Positions 18,055 through 28,058 of a stretch of 64,000 nt of DNA are shown here, piece after piece. Both the position numbers and the translations under genes were made by a program. The stretch covers positions 53,619 to 117,618 of the forward strand of contig CAISGR010000050.1 of assembly GCA_903884945.1 (NCBI GenBank), given 5' to 3'. The notes below the pieces were generated by a model. It did not search any database. It saw nothing but the letters and a program-made list of their open reading frames with translations, and had not been told where the DNA came from. Origin of the DNA: an uncultured bacterium. GTDB lineage: Bacteria; Pseudomonadota; Alphaproteobacteria; Sphingomonadales; Sphingomonadaceae. The stretch's first letter is position 1. Each line of letters starts with the position of its first letter.

Positions 18055-18966
18055 TCAGATCCGCTCGCCGGTCAGGCGCTGGCAGACCATGTCGAGCTGA
18101 TCGAGCGTCGAATAGGACAATGTCAGCGATCCGCCCTTCGGCCCGTGCGCGATGCGGACCGCCAGGCCGAGCAGATCGGCAAGGTGATGCTCCAGCGCGG
18201 CAAGATCGGCGTCCCGCCCCGAGTCGCCGCTTCGGATTCGCGCCGCTTCGGGCTTCGCCGCCCGCGCGAGGCGTTCGGTATCGCGCACCGACAGCCCCTT
18301 CGCGACAACCTGATAGGCAAGCTGCTCGATATCCGGCGCTCCGATCAGCGCCCGGGCATGGCCCATCGTCAGTGCGCCTTCGACGACCTTGTCCTGGACC
18401 GGCTTGGGCAGGTCCAGCAGTCGCAACAGGTTCGCGATATGGCTGCGCGATTTGTGGACGAGCTTGCCGAGCGCTTCCTGGGTATGCCCGTAATCGTCGA
18501 TGAGGCGGTGATAGGCTTCCGCTTCTTCGATCGCGTTGAGATCCTGGCGCTGGATATTCTCGACCAGCGCGACCTCGAGCGTCTCGGCATCGTTGAAATC
18601 GCGAACGATGACGGGGACTTCGTGGAGGCGCGCGCGCTGTGCGGCGCGCCAGCGGCGCTCGCCCGCAACGATCTGATAGCCCTTGCCGTGCGGCCGCACG
18701 ACAATCGGCTGAATCAGCCCCCGCGCTGCGATCGACTCGGCCAGTTCCTCGAGCGCGGCTTCACTGAAGTGCCGGCGGGGCTGCCCGGGATGCGGGGTCA
18801 GCGAACCGACCGGCAATGTCCGCACGCCGGTAGAAAGTGCTTCGCCGCCCGTTACCGGTTCCTCGCGGGCGATATCGCCCATCAGCGCGTTGAGGCCGCG
18901 ACCAAGCCCCGAGCGCGGCTTTGGGCGGGGAAAGGGAGCGGACGGGTCTGCGGCTGGATCGGTCAT
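18055..18966 (-). CDS. parB: chromosome-partitioning protein ParB
   Basis: 303 aa. After a basic N-terminus (SGLGRGLNALMGD), the CTP-binding region contains PGQPRRHFSEAALEELAESI and GERRWRAAQ; the helix-turn-helix region HTQEALGKLVHKSRSHIANLL binds parS; a C-terminal dimer domain follows. ParB loads at parS, slides as a clamp and recruits SMC. It overlaps parA by 4 bases. Three parS sites lie at 10324, 19809 and 22248. Confidence 0.97.
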   Translation of the reverse strand: MTDPAADPSAPFPRPKPRSGLGRGLNALMGDIAREEPVTGGEALSTGVRTLPVGSLTPHPGQPRRHFSEAALEELAESIAARGLIQPIVVRPHGKGYQIVAGERRWRAAQRARLHEVPVIVRDFNDAETLEVALVENIQRQDLNAIEEAEAYHRLIDDYGHTQEALGKLVHKSRSHIANLLRLLDLPKPVQDKVVEGALTMGHARALIGAPDIEQLAYQVVAKGLSVRDTERLARAAKPEAARIRSGDSGRDADLAALEHHLADLLGLAVRIAHGPKGGSLTLSYSTLDQLDMVCQRLTGERI

Positions 18967-19754
18967 GCGGCCTTGGCGGGTTTGTTGGGCAGGCGGATGA
19001 TCAGTTCGCGCGCAAGGCCGATATAGGCTTCCGAACCCGAGCAGCGATAATCGTAAATCAGCGCCGGCAGCCCATGGCTCGGCGCCTCGGACAGGCGGAC
19101 ATTGCGCGGGATGACGGTATCGAACACCACCCGGCCCAATACCGCGCGGACATCCGCGGAGACCTGGTCGGTCAGACGGTTGCGGCGATCATGCATGGTC
19201 AGCGCGACGCCGAGGATCGACAGCCCCGGATTGAAGCGTTCGCGGATGCGTTCGACGGTGTTGAGCAACTGGCTAAGGCCCTCCAGCGCGAAAAATTCGC
19301 ATTGCAGCGGCACCAGCAGCGAGTTCGCCGCAACCATCGCGTTCAGCGTCAACAGGCCGAGCGATGGCGGGCAGTCGATCAGCACGACGTCCCAGCGATG
19401 ATCGGACCGCTCCAGCGCGCGATTGAGCCGGTGGGTGCGCTCCTCGTAATCGACCAGCTCGATCTCGGCGCCCGACAGGTCGACCGTGGCGGGAACGATA
19501 TCGAGCTTGGGCACACAGGTCGGCATGGCCGCTTCCGCGATCGGCATTTCGCCCAGCAACACGTCATAGATCGACTTGTCGCGCTCGGCGCGGTTGATGC
19601 CGAGGCCGGTCGAGGCATTGCCCTGCGGATCGATATCGATCAGCAGCACCCGCAGGCCCGTCGCGGCCAGGGCAGTCCCCAGATTGATCGCGGTCGTGGT
19701 CTTGCCCACCCCACCCTTCTGGTTTGCGACGGCAATGACATTCATCGCATTCAT
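18963..19754 (-). CDS. parA: chromosome-partitioning ATPase ParA
   Basis: 263 aa. The deviant Walker A KGGVGKTTTAINLG is at the N-terminus, followed by DIDPQGNASTG and DCPPSLGLLT (Walker B). The short form without an N-terminal HTH is typical of chromosomal ParA/Soj, which makes a DNA-bound gradient that moves ParB-parS. It overlaps rsmG by 4 bases upstream and parB by 4 bases downstream. Confidence 0.97.
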   Translation of the reverse strand: MNAMNVIAVANQKGGVGKTTTAINLGTALAATGLRVLLIDIDPQGNASTGLGINRAERDKSIYDVLLGEMPIAEAAMPTCVPKLDIVPATVDLSGAEIELVDYEERTHRLNRALERSDHRWDVVLIDCPPSLGLLTLNAMVAANSLLVPLQCEFFALEGLSQLLNTVERIRERFNPGLSILGVALTMHDRRNRLTDQVSADVRAVLGRVVFDTVIPRNVRLSEAPSHGLPALIYDYRCSGSEAYIGLARELIIRLPNKPAKAA

Positions 19755-20365
19755 CGGCGTGACACCCCTTTGGCGAGGACGATGAGGGATTCAGGATCGG
19801 TGAGGCTCTGTTCCACGTGAAACACACCATGCCATGTCTGCTGCGCGACCGCTACCTCTTCGCGCGCCGTTCGTCCCTTTGGCAGCAACCAAAGCGTCTT
19901 TCGACGGCTGCATTGCAGCGCGGAAGCGAAAAGCGCCGGCAGCGGTGCCACTGCCCGCGCGGAAATCACCGCCACGGGTTCGTTCACCGCCTCGACCTTG
20001 CCGGCAACCACGACCGTCCGGTCGGCGATACCGAGCGCGTCAGCCGCTGCCTGAAGGAACTCGGCGCGTCGCTTCCGCGGTTCGACCAGGATCGTCCGCC
20101 GCGCAGTCAGTGCCGCCACTACCAGACCCGGAAACCCCGCTCCCGTGCCGATATCGAGCCAGTCGCCCTCTGCCTCCCGCGCGAGCCCGATCAATTGGGC
20201 TGAATCGACAATATGTCGCGACCAGATCGCAGTGAGGGTCGAAGGCGCGACGAGGTTCTGTCGCGATGCTTCCCCTTCCACCAGCGCTGCAAGCTCGGTC
20301 ATGCTCGCCATGCCGGCCGGACCGAAGCGCTCGCTGATCCAGTTTCTGGCCTCTTCTTCGGTCAT
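19751..20365 (-). CDS. rsmG: 16S rRNA (guanine527-N7)-methyltransferase RsmG
   Basis: 204 aa. The SAM-binding motif is [14 protein letters not shown], followed by [13 protein letters not shown] and the later [10 protein letters not shown], all typical of RsmG. It methylates G527 of 16S rRNA. It overlaps mnmG and parA by 4 bases each, the usual alphaproteobacterial order. A parS site (19809-19824) lies within its last codons, so DNA segregation and coding constraints are superimposed here. Confidence 0.95.
   Translation of the reverse strand: MTEEEARNWISERFGPAGMASMTELAALVEGEASRQNLVAPSTLTAIWSRHIVDSAQLIGLAREAEGDWLDIGTGAGFPGLVVAALTARRTILVEPRKRRAEFLQAAADALGIADRTVVVAGKVEAVNEPVAVISARAVAPLPALFASALQCSRRKTLWLLPKGRTAREEVAVAQQTWHGVFHVEQSLTDPESLIVLAKGVSRR
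19809..19824. other. parS partition site, copy 2
   Basis: TGTTCCACGTGAAACA fits the ParB site consensus exactly at all fixed positions. It is within the 3' end of rsmG, about 55 bases from the parA start and 9.5 kb from the predicted origin. Confidence 0.93.
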
Positions 20366-22209
20366 GCGGCGCGTCGACGGGCGTGCAGCAGGATCGCAGT
20401 CAGCGCTGCGGGCGTCACGCCACGGATTCGGCTGGCAGCCCCCAAGGTCCCCGGTCGCACCTGGCCCAGCCGCTCGACCATCTCGGTGGAGAGCCCGGGA
20501 ATGGCGGCATAGTCCAGATCGTCATGCAACCGAACGGCATCGTTGGTCCGCAGCTGCGCGACCTCGTCGTCCTGCCGGCGCAGATAGGGCGCATAGCGCG
20601 CGTCTTCCGCGATCTCAGCCACCAGGGCAGGATCATGCCGCGCAGCGGCGAGATCGGGCGCGACATGATCGACCGCAATGCCGGCGAAGCGCAGCCAGTC
20701 CATGCCTGATCGACGCTGCCCGTCGACCTGCACGGCTGCCCCATTGGCCAATATGGCAGCGGCGGGAACGGGCCGCGCGAGTATCGCCTCGATCGCCTCC
20801 CGCTGCGCCGACCGTTCCGCCAGCCGCACCCGGCGCGCGCTTCCAAGGCATCCAAGCGCCGCCGCAACGGGGCTCAGCCGGGTTTCGGCATTGTCAGCGC
20901 GCAAGCGCAGCCGATACTCGGCGCGCGCCGTCAGCATGCGATAGGGCTCGGTGATGCCCTGCAGCACCAGGTCATCGATCATCACCCCCAGATAGCTGCT
21001 GGCGCGATCGAGCACGACCGCATCGACCCCCAGTGCCCGGGCCGCCGCGTTCAGGCCCGCGATCAGCCCCTGCCCGGCCGCTTCTTCATAGCCGGTGGTC
21101 CCGTTGATCTGCCCGCAGCAGAACAACCCGGGCATGGCGCGCACTTCCAGCGTCGGATCGAGCGCGCGCGGATCGATATGGTCATATTCGACTGCATAGC
21201 CCGGGGTGATGATCCGCGTCTGCTCCAGCCCCGGGATCGAGGCGATCATCGCCGTCTGGATATCGACCGGCAGCGACGTCGAGATGCCGTTGGGATAGAT
21301 GGTCGCATCGTCCAGCCCCTCGGGCTCCAGGAAGATCTGATGGCCGTCCCGATCGCCGAACCGGTGGATCTTGTCCTCGATCGACGGGCAATAGCGCGGC
21401 CCCGGGCCAGCGATCGCTCCGCCGAACAGCGGCGACCGATCGAGGCCGCTCCGAATGATGTCATGCGTCCGCTGGGTGGTGCGCGTGATCGCACAGAAAA
21501 GCTGGGGCAGCGTCCGCCCCGGCGTCAGCGGCGACATGGTCCAGGGATCGCCATCGCTCGGCTGCTCGTCGAGGCGGCTCCAGTCGATCGTGCGGCCATC
21601 GAGCCGTGGCGGCGTACCTGTCTTGAGCCGCGCCATCGGCAGCCGGGCGTCACGCAACTGCACCGCGAGCAGCGATGCCGCCGCTTCGCCGACACGGCCA
21701 CCCGTCAGCCGTTCCTCGCCGCAGAAAATCCGGCCGCCCAGGAAGGTACCAGTGGCAAGCACGACTGCCCGCGCCCGCAATTGCACGCCATCCGCCAGGG
21801 AAACGCCCTGCACGCCCTTGCCCGCCGTATCGAGCAGCAGCGCGGCGACCTCCCCCGCCACCACGGTCAGCCCGGCCTGCGCCGCGAGCATCGCCTGGAT
21901 GGATGTGGCGTAGCGTTGCCGGTCGGCCTGCACGCGCGGTCCCTGCACTGCCGCGCCCTTGCTGCGGTTGAGCATGCGATAATGGATCCCGGCGGCATCG
22001 GCTGCCCGGGCGATCAGCCCGTCAAAGGCATCGACCTCGCGAACGAGATGCCCTTTGCCTAATCCGCCGATCGCCGGATTGCAGGACATCGCACCGATCC
22101 TCGCCGGATCGAAGCTGATCAGTGCCGTGCGGGCGCCGCGCCGCGCCGCGGCTGCAGCGGCCTCGGTGCCGGCGTGCCCGCCGCCAACGACAATGACATC
22201 GAAATCCAT
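20362..22209 (-). CDS. mnmG: tRNA uridine-5-carboxymethylaminomethyl synthase, FAD subunit MnmG
   Basis: 615 aa. The FAD motif [12 protein letters not shown] is at residues 7-18, and the conserved [19 protein letters not shown] follows with the active cysteine. The C-terminal helical domain that contacts MnmE is complete ([13 protein letters not shown]). With MnmE it modifies wobble uridines of several tRNAs. It is 54 bases downstream of mnmE, with a parS site in the gap, and overlaps rsmG. Confidence 0.97.
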   Translation of the reverse strand: MDFDVIVVGGGHAGTEAAAAAARRGARTALISFDPARIGAMSCNPAIGGLGKGHLVREVDAFDGLIARAADAAGIHYRMLNRSKGAAVQGPRVQADRQRYATSIQAMLAAQAGLTVVAGEVAALLLDTAGKGVQGVSLADGVQLRARAVVLATGTFLGGRIFCGEERLTGGRVGEAAASLLAVQLRDARLPMARLKTGTPPRLDGRTIDWSRLDEQPSDGDPWTMSPLTPGRTLPQLFCAITRTTQRTHDIIRSGLDRSPLFGGAIAGPGPRYCPSIEDKIHRFGDRDGHQIFLEPEGLDDATIYPNGISTSLPVDIQTAMIASIPGLEQTRIITPGYAVEYDHIDPRALDPTLEVRAMPGLFCCGQINGTTGYEEAAGQGLIAGLNAAARALGVDAVVLDRASSYLGVMIDDLVLQGITEPYRMLTARAEYRLRLRADNAETRLSPVAAALGCLGSARRVRLAERSAQREAIEAILARPVPAAAILANGAAVQVDGQRRSGMDWLRFAGIAVDHVAPDLAAARHDPALVAEIAEDARYAPYLRRQDDEVAQLRTNDAVRLHDDLDYAAIPGLSTEMVERLGQVRPGTLGAASRIRGVTPAALTAILLHARRRAA

Positions 22210-22247
22210 CCCGTTTCGCTAGGTCCGCCTTACCGCCCTGTCAAAGC

Positions 22248-22263
22248 TGTTCCACGTGGAACA
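22248..22263. other. parS partition site, copy 3
   Basis: TGTTCCACGTGGAACA is a perfect 16-bp palindrome that satisfies the ParB consensus. It fills part of the 54-base gap between mnmE and mnmG, abutting the mnmE stop codon, and is about 7 kb from the predicted origin. Confidence 0.93.
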
Positions 22264-23544
22264 TCACTTGCCGAGGCAGAAGCGCGTGAATAGCGCGTCG
22301 AGCATCGCCTCAACGTCGCTGCGCCCGACCAGCTGATCGAGCGCGCGCATCGCAAGCCGAAGATCCTCTGCAAACAGGATCAGGTCGCCCTGCTCCGCCG
22401 CCGCTCGTACATTTGCAGCACAGTCGGCAAGCAGGTCGCGCTGCCGCCGATTGACGGCCACGGCATCTTCCAGCGGCAGCAGCGCGGCCGCGCGACGATG
22501 GAGCAGCGTCCATAAATCGCCAAGGCCCGCCCCAGTCACCGCCGAGATGGCGACCGCAGCCGTCGCCGGCCGCGTCTCCCGCGCCAGGATATCAGCACGG
22601 GCGTGAATATGAATCATCGACGAGGATGGCGGCTGCTCGTCGCCGAGCCACAAGATCAGGTCCGCGTCCCGCATGGCTTCCTCCGCGCGCGCGATCCCGA
22701 TCCGTTCGATCGGATCATCGGTCCGGTCGAGCAGTCCCGCGGTATCTGTCAGGACATAGGCAATGCCGTCGCGGATCACCGGCGCCTCGATCCGGTCGCG
22801 CGTCGTTCCCGAAATCGGCGAAACGATCGCCGCGTCGCGCCCGGCCAGCGCGTTGAGCAGAGTCGATTTGCCACTGTTCGGCGGCCCGGCGATCACCACG
22901 CGAAGGCCGTCCCGCAACCGCTCGACCGGGGGCGTCGCCAGCACCGCTGCGATTTCCTCGCTCACCATCAGCGCTTCGCGGACGAACGCTGCCGGGGCGC
23001 TGAACTCGACCTCATCCTCTTCGGCAAAGTCCAGCTGGGCCTCCACCTGGGCTGCGAGCGCGACGAGGCGATCGGTCCATCCTTCGGCAAGTCGCCGCAC
23101 CGCCCCTTCCGCGATCGCCAGCGCAGCCCGGCGCTGGCCTTCCGTCTCCGCCGCCAGCAGATCACCGAGCCCTTCGGCCTCCGTCAGGTCGATCCGCCCA
23201 TTGGCGAGGGCGCGTCGGGTGAATTCCCCGGGCTCGGCCCGTCGCAGCCCCGGGGTCGCCGCTAGCGCCGCCTCCACCGCGCGCACGACTGCGCGACCAC
23301 CATGAACATGCAATTCGACCAGGTCCTCGCCCGTCGCACTGTCCGGTCCGGGAAAGACGAGGATAAGGGCACGGTCGATCAAATGGCCACCGTCATCGCG
23401 CAGCGCCCGGAGTTTTGCCTGCCGCGCGGCCGGCAGCGTGCCCGCCAGGCGGCGCACGGCATCGCGGGCGGCCGGCCCGCTCACCCGCAGGATCGCGATC
23501 GCCGCCGGCGGTGCGCCACTGGAAACGGCGAAGATCGTGTCCAT
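22264..23544 (-). CDS. mnmE: tRNA modification GTPase MnmE
   Basis: 426 aa. It has the N-terminal formyl-THF-binding domain (IFAVSSGAPPAAIAILRVSG), a G domain with G1 GPPNSGKST, the SGTTRD switch and DTAGLLD, and the C-terminal FCLGK whose cysteine is invariant. It partners with MnmG in wobble-uridine modification. Slightly shorter than the E. coli protein but with all domains. The small DUF6489 gene ends 10 bases before its own start, so the two may share a transcript. Confidence 0.97.
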   Translation of the reverse strand: MDTIFAVSSGAPPAAIAILRVSGPAARDAVRRLAGTLPAARQAKLRALRDDGGHLIDRALILVFPGPDSATGEDLVELHVHGGRAVVRAVEAALAATPGLRRAEPGEFTRRALANGRIDLTEAEGLGDLLAAETEGQRRAALAIAEGAVRRLAEGWTDRLVALAAQVEAQLDFAEEDEVEFSAPAAFVREALMVSEEIAAVLATPPVERLRDGLRVVIAGPPNSGKSTLLNALAGRDAAIVSPISGTTRDRIEAPVIRDGIAYVLTDTAGLLDRTDDPIERIGIARAEEAMRDADLILWLGDEQPPSSSMIHIHARADILARETRPATAAVAISAVTGAGLGDLWTLLHRRAAALLPLEDAVAVNRRQRDLLADCAANVRAAAEQGDLILFAEDLRLAMRALDQLVGRSDVEAMLDALFTRFCLGK

Positions 23545-23554
23545 GAGCGTCGGC

Positions 23555-23779
23555 TTATTTCCCCGAGGTCTCGAACATCTTCCGCCAGAAACTCATGCCT
23601 GCGTCGCCCATCGGGGCCCAGCTCTTCATCATGTTCTCGATCAGCTCGGGCGCGACAGCGCCGTCCATCGCCCCCATTACGCTCTGCACATATTTCTCAT
23701 GGACCGGCGTGAAGTCGGGCAAGCCCATCACCCGGCGTGCTTCTTCAGGGGTGCATTCGACTTCGACATTGATCTTCAT
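23555..23779 (-). CDS. DUF6489 family small protein
   Basis: 74 aa, starting MKINVEVECTPEEARRVMGL after a GGAG ribosome site. The segments LPDFTPVHEKYVQ and the ending FWRKMFETSGK resemble the alphaproteobacterial DUF6489 family. Acidic, soluble, no signal peptide, probably helical. It precedes mnmE on the same strand and is divergent from the alkyltransferase at 23830, with 50 bases between. Role unknown. Confidence 0.75.
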   Translation of the reverse strand: MKINVEVECTPEEARRVMGLPDFTPVHEKYVQSVMGAMDGAVAPELIENMMKSWAPMGDAGMSFWRKMFETSGK

Positions 23780-23829
23780 CGGCTCATCTCCGCTTGAGCG
23801 GGCGACGGCCGCGCTGCATAAGCTTGGCC

Positions 23830-24315
23830 ATGTATGCGCGCGACACAGCCCTGATCGCAACGCCCATCGGCAATGTCAGGATTTCGGGCAACGAGACGCG
23901 GATCGAGTCGATCTCGATCGAGCCCGGCGATGCCGCATCGATCAAGCCCGCAACCGCTGCGGTGCGACGCGCAGCCGAGCAGCTCAACGCCTGGTTCGCG
24001 GGAACGCTTACCGATTTCGATCTTCCGCTGGCCCCCGCGGCAACATCGCGCGGTGCGGTTCTGCGCGCGGGGATGCTCGCCATCCGCTATGCCGAAACCA
24101 TGAGCTACGCAGCGCTCGCACGCGCAGTCGCCTCGAGCCCGCGTGCCGTCGGCCAGGCCTGCGCGCGCAATCCTTTTCCGATCGTCGTGCCCTGCCACCG
24201 CGTGCTCAACGCGGATGGTGGGCTCGGCGCCTATTCGGCGGGCAATGGGCCCGCCACAAAGATCTGGCTGCTCGATCACGAGCAACGCCACAATGGAGGT
24301 TTCAGGCTGACATGA
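23830..24315 (+). CDS. second methylated-DNA--cysteine methyltransferase
   Basis: 161 aa. It contains SPRAVGQACARNPFPIVVPCHRV followed by a GGLGAYSAGNG loop, so the alkyl-acceptor cysteine and the arginine-bearing DNA-recognition helix are intact. It differs clearly from the copy at 229-780 in its N-terminal half. Two such proteins suggest separate specificities or regulation. The ATG at 23830 leaves the natural family start. Its stop overlaps the next ATG (ATGA). Confidence 0.87.
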   Translation: MYARDTALIATPIGNVRISGNETRIESISIEPGDAASIKPATAAVRRAAEQLNAWFAGTLTDFDLPLAPAATSRGAVLRAGMLAIRYAETMSYAALARAVASSPRAVGQACARNPFPIVVPCHRVLNADGGLGAYSAGNGPATKIWLLDHEQRHNGGFRLT

Positions 24316-25019
24316 CGGGCACCATCACCATCGAGACGCTGGACGGCACCGGCAGCTTTTCCGCCTATTATGCGGAGCCGGCCGGCACGCCGCACGCGGC
24401 GATCATCGTCATCCAGGAGATTTTCGGGGTAAATGCCGGGATCCGGCGCAAATGCGATCGGCTGGCCGAAGACGGCTATCTCGCCATCGCGCCCGACCTG
24501 TTCTGGCGGCTCGAACCCGGCGTCGAACTCGATCCGGACATTCCGGAGGAATTCCAGCAGGCGCTCGCGCTGATGGGCAAGTTCAACCAGGACGCCGGCG
24601 TGCGCGACATCGAAGCGACGATCCGCGCTGCCCGCGCCAAACTTCCCGAGGGCGGTAAAGTGGGCGCGGTCGGCTACTGCCTCGGCGGCCGCCTCGCCTT
24701 CATGGCTGCGGCGCGGACCGATGTGCAGGCCAGCGTATGCTATTACGGGGTCGGGATTGACGGCCTGCTCGGCGAGAAGCACGCGATCGCCCATCCAGTC
24801 ATGCTGCACATCCCGCAGGAAGATCATTTCGTCGACCGGGCAGCGCAGCAGCGGATGCACGACGGGCTCGACGACCATCCCAAGGCGGTGCTCTGCGATT
24901 ATCCGGGCGAAGATCATGGCTTTGCCACCGAATTCGGGAAGCGCCGCTCGGATGCATCGGCGACGCTGGCGGACGAACGCACCGCAGCCTTCTTCGCGAA
25001 GAATCTCGACCAGGGTTAG
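24312..25019 (+). CDS. dienelactone hydrolase family protein
   Basis: 235 aa alpha/beta hydrolase. The nucleophile is a cysteine in GAVGYCLGGRLAF, and the acid and base fall in HIPQEDHFVD and GEDHGF, the Cys-Asp-His triad of dienelactone hydrolases. IQEIFGVN near the start is another signature. Classical members open dienelactones in chloroaromatic breakdown, but many are general esterases. Co-translation with an alkyltransferase gives no clear metabolic hint. Confidence 0.87.
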   Translation: MTGTITIETLDGTGSFSAYYAEPAGTPHAAIIVIQEIFGVNAGIRRKCDRLAEDGYLAIAPDLFWRLEPGVELDPDIPEEFQQALALMGKFNQDAGVRDIEATIRAARAKLPEGGKVGAVGYCLGGRLAFMAAARTDVQASVCYYGVGIDGLLGEKHAIAHPVMLHIPQEDHFVDRAAQQRMHDGLDDHPKAVLCDYPGEDHGFATEFGKRRSDASATLADERTAAFFAKNLDQG

Positions 25020-25024
25020 AAACG

Positions 25025-25050
25025 GGGCGGTTGGACCAATCGCACCGCCC
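25025..25050. terminator. hairpin after the dienelactone hydrolase gene
   Basis: GGGCGGT and ACCGCCC form a 7-bp stem starting 6 bases after the stop codon, with an inner TTGG/CCAA pairing. There is no T-tract, so intrinsic termination is doubtful. Confidence 0.35.
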
Positions 25051-25056
25051 AGTGGC

Positions 25057-25127
25057 CCATGTTCGGGGGACCATGATCCGCCTTCTCGTCAGGACGAGGA
25101 TGCGGACACGGTCCGGCCGGAACATGG
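25057..25127. other. 71-base nested hairpin element between convergent genes
   Basis: Four helices nest around one loop: CCATGTTC/GAACATGG (25057-25064 with 25120-25127), GGACC/GGTCC (25068-25072 with 25110-25114), TCCGC/GCGGA (25077-25081 with 25102-25106) and CTCGTC/GACGAG (25085-25090 with 25093-25098), together 24 pairs. It could be an RNA or a bidirectional mRNA 3' end for the hydrolase and terC genes. No known RNA family is recognised. Confidence 0.5.
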
Positions 25128-25136
25128 CGATGGCAG

Positions 25137-25784
25137 TTACACCAGCAGGTGCAGGATGCCCACGTCATTATCGATAATGCCGTGGTAAATCATTGATCCG
25201 GATACATAAAGGATCACCAGAAGGCCGAGATAGGCAATCCAGTGATAGCGCTCGATCAGGCGGGCGATATAATTTGCGGCGACCGCCATCAGCGTCACCG
25301 ACAGAATCAGCCCGAAGAGCAGCACGGTGGGATGTTCGCGGGCGGCACCCGCGACCGCGAGGACATTGTCGAGGCTCATCGACAGATCGGCGATGGCCAC
25401 CTGGATCGCAGCCTTGAGGAAGGTCTTGGTCGGCTTGACGCCTTCGATCTCCGGGGTCGACGGATCGTCCACCGCCTCGGGCACCGCTGCCGGATGAAGT
25501 TCGCGGAACAGCTTCCACGCTACCCATAGCAGCAGCAATCCGCCGCCGAACAACAGGCCGACGACATGCAACAGCTGTGTCGCGACCAGCGCGAAGCCGA
25601 TCAGGAACACCATGGCGATGACGACGCCGAAGCCGAGCACCTGCTTGCGCTGTTTCGCCGGCAGGCCGGACGCCAGCGTGCCGAGCACCATGACGTTGTC
25701 GCCGGCCAGCATCAGGTCGATCATGATCACCTGGCCGAGCGTCGCGAGCCCGGCGGCGGTGAACACATCGGCGAAATTGATCAC
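25137..25784 (-). CDS. TerC family integral membrane protein
   Basis: 215 aa with about seven hydrophobic helices. The start region QVIMIDLMLAGDNVMVLGTL and the later IAVADLSMSLDNVLAVAGAA each carry an acidic residue within a membrane helix, the repeated signature of the TerC/Alx family linked to metal export (manganese, calcium) and to tellurite resistance in some hosts. No tellurite-resistance cluster is nearby, so a metal-homeostasis or membrane-insertion role is more likely. It overlaps the upstream monooxygenase-like gene by 4 bases. Confidence 0.85.
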   Translation of the reverse strand: MINFADVFTAAGLATLGQVIMIDLMLAGDNVMVLGTLASGLPAKQRKQVLGFGVVIAMVFLIGFALVATQLLHVVGLLFGGGLLLLWVAWKLFRELHPAAVPEAVDDPSTPEIEGVKPTKTFLKAAIQVAIADLSMSLDNVLAVAGAAREHPTVLLFGLILSVTLMAVAANYIARLIERYHWIAYLGLLVILYVSGSMIYHGIIDNDVGILHLLV

Positions 25785-26071
25785 AGCGAGTCTCCGAAAT
25801 AACCGACCCTTGGCATCGGGTCATAGAAGCGGTGAAGCAAGGCCCGCCATTGCTCGTAACGCTCGGATGCGCGGAATCCGTCTCGGTGGCTGGCGATATC
25901 GTCCCACTCGACCAGCAGGAGATACAGGTCGGGGACCTCGCAGGCTTTGCGCACGGTGATCGAGCGGAAGCCGGGGGAGGCGGCGATTAGCGGGCGCGCC
26001 TCGGCCATGGCAGCTTCGAAGGCGGCGGATTCGCCGGGTTTGATCGAGAGGAGGGCGTGTTCGAGGATCAT
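25781..26071 (-). CDS. antibiotic biosynthesis monooxygenase (ABM) domain protein
   Basis: 96 aa. The pattern MILEHALLSIKPGE, a central LYLLLVEWDDIASH and a C-terminal FYDPMP is the dimeric ferredoxin-like ABM fold. Such single-domain proteins include heme oxygenases, quinol monooxygenases and many of unknown substrate. There is no antibiotic cluster here. It precedes terC with a 4-base overlap. Confidence 0.72.
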   Translation of the reverse strand: MILEHALLSIKPGESAAFEAAMAEARPLIAASPGFRSITVRKACEVPDLYLLLVEWDDIASHRDGFRASERYEQWRALLHRFYDPMPRVGYFGDSL

Positions 26072-26091
26072 GGGTGGTTCTCATAACACGC

Positions 26092-26133
26092 GACACGGGC
26101 AAGCCCGTGTCGTCGAACGGGGCGCTGCCCCGT
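26092..26133. repeat. two adjacent perfect hairpins downstream of rho
   Basis: GACACGGGC-AA-GCCCGTGTC (26092-26111) is directly followed by ACGGGGC-GCT-GCCCCGT (26117-26133). A third short one, CAGCA-GCG-TGCTG, follows near 26157-26169. They lie in the 112-base gap after the rho stop (minus strand) and before the ABM gene. No T-tract is present. They may protect the rho mRNA 3' end or be a dispersed palindromic repeat. Confidence 0.5.
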
Positions 26134-26183
26134 CCGCCGCGCTCAGGTGAGTCCTGCAGCAGCGTGCTGCAAGCCGCCCGTTG

Positions 26184-27440
<1,257 letters not shown>

Positions 27441-27605
27441 GGATGGCGTCCGGACGTATGATGGTCGGGGAAGAGCGTCGGTCGGCGAAGGATACGCGAC
27501 GATGCTGGAGGAATTTTGCCGCAGGCTGGCGCTCGGGGCACCACGCGCTACGACGCCTTGCGACCTAGGTGCCGGCCCCCGTCAAGTCAAGCCGCAAGGG
27601 TCGAT

Positions 27606-28058
27606 TCAGAAGGGCCGGACGATCACCAAGATCACGACGATCGCCGCAATGATCGCCGGAATCTCGTTGATCATGCGCAATTGCCTGCCCGACAACGTCG
27701 GCTTGCCCTTCGCCAGTTTCTTCGCATAGCCGACGGCCCAGCCGTGATAGCCGCTCAGGACCAGGACCAGCAGCAGCTTCGCATGGAGCCAGCCAAGGCC
27801 CTCGACGCCGGAGAACAGCCCGGCATTCACCGCCAGCATCAGCCCGAGGATCCACACCAGGGTCATCGATGGCGTCAGGATGATATTGCGCAACTTTGTT
27901 TCGCGCTCGACCCAGGCCTCTGCCTCAGCCGATCCCGGCGCCGCCTCCTGGTGATAGACCAGGTAGCGCGGCAGCATGAACATGCCCGCCATCCAGAAGA
28001 TCACGAAGACGACATGCGCCGCCTTCACCCACAGATAGGCATTGCCGAGAAAATTCAT
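27606..28058 (-). CDS. hemJ: protoporphyrinogen IX oxidase HemJ
   Basis: 150 aa with four membrane helices. The invariant histidine lies in LWVKAAHVVFVIFWMAGMF, followed by LPRYLVYH, and the conserved lysine is in the third helix (GWLHAKLLLVL). HemJ is the oxygen-independent enzyme that turns protoporphyrinogen IX into protoporphyrin IX in most alphaproteobacteria. It overlaps the hemE stop by 4 bases, matching the consecutive roles of the two enzymes in heme synthesis. Confidence 0.95.
   Translation of the reverse strand: MNFLGNAYLWVKAAHVVFVIFWMAGMFMLPRYLVYHQEAAPGSAEAEAWVERETKLRNIILTPSMTLVWILGLMLAVNAGLFSGVEGLGWLHAKLLLVLVLSGYHGWAVGYAKKLAKGKPTLSGRQLRMINEIPAIIAAIVVILVIVRPF

Noticed and set aside
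25057..25127. Manganese (yybP-ykoY) riboswitch controlling terC
   Set aside because: The structured element lies after the 3' end of terC, not in its leader; the terC start overlaps another coding gene.
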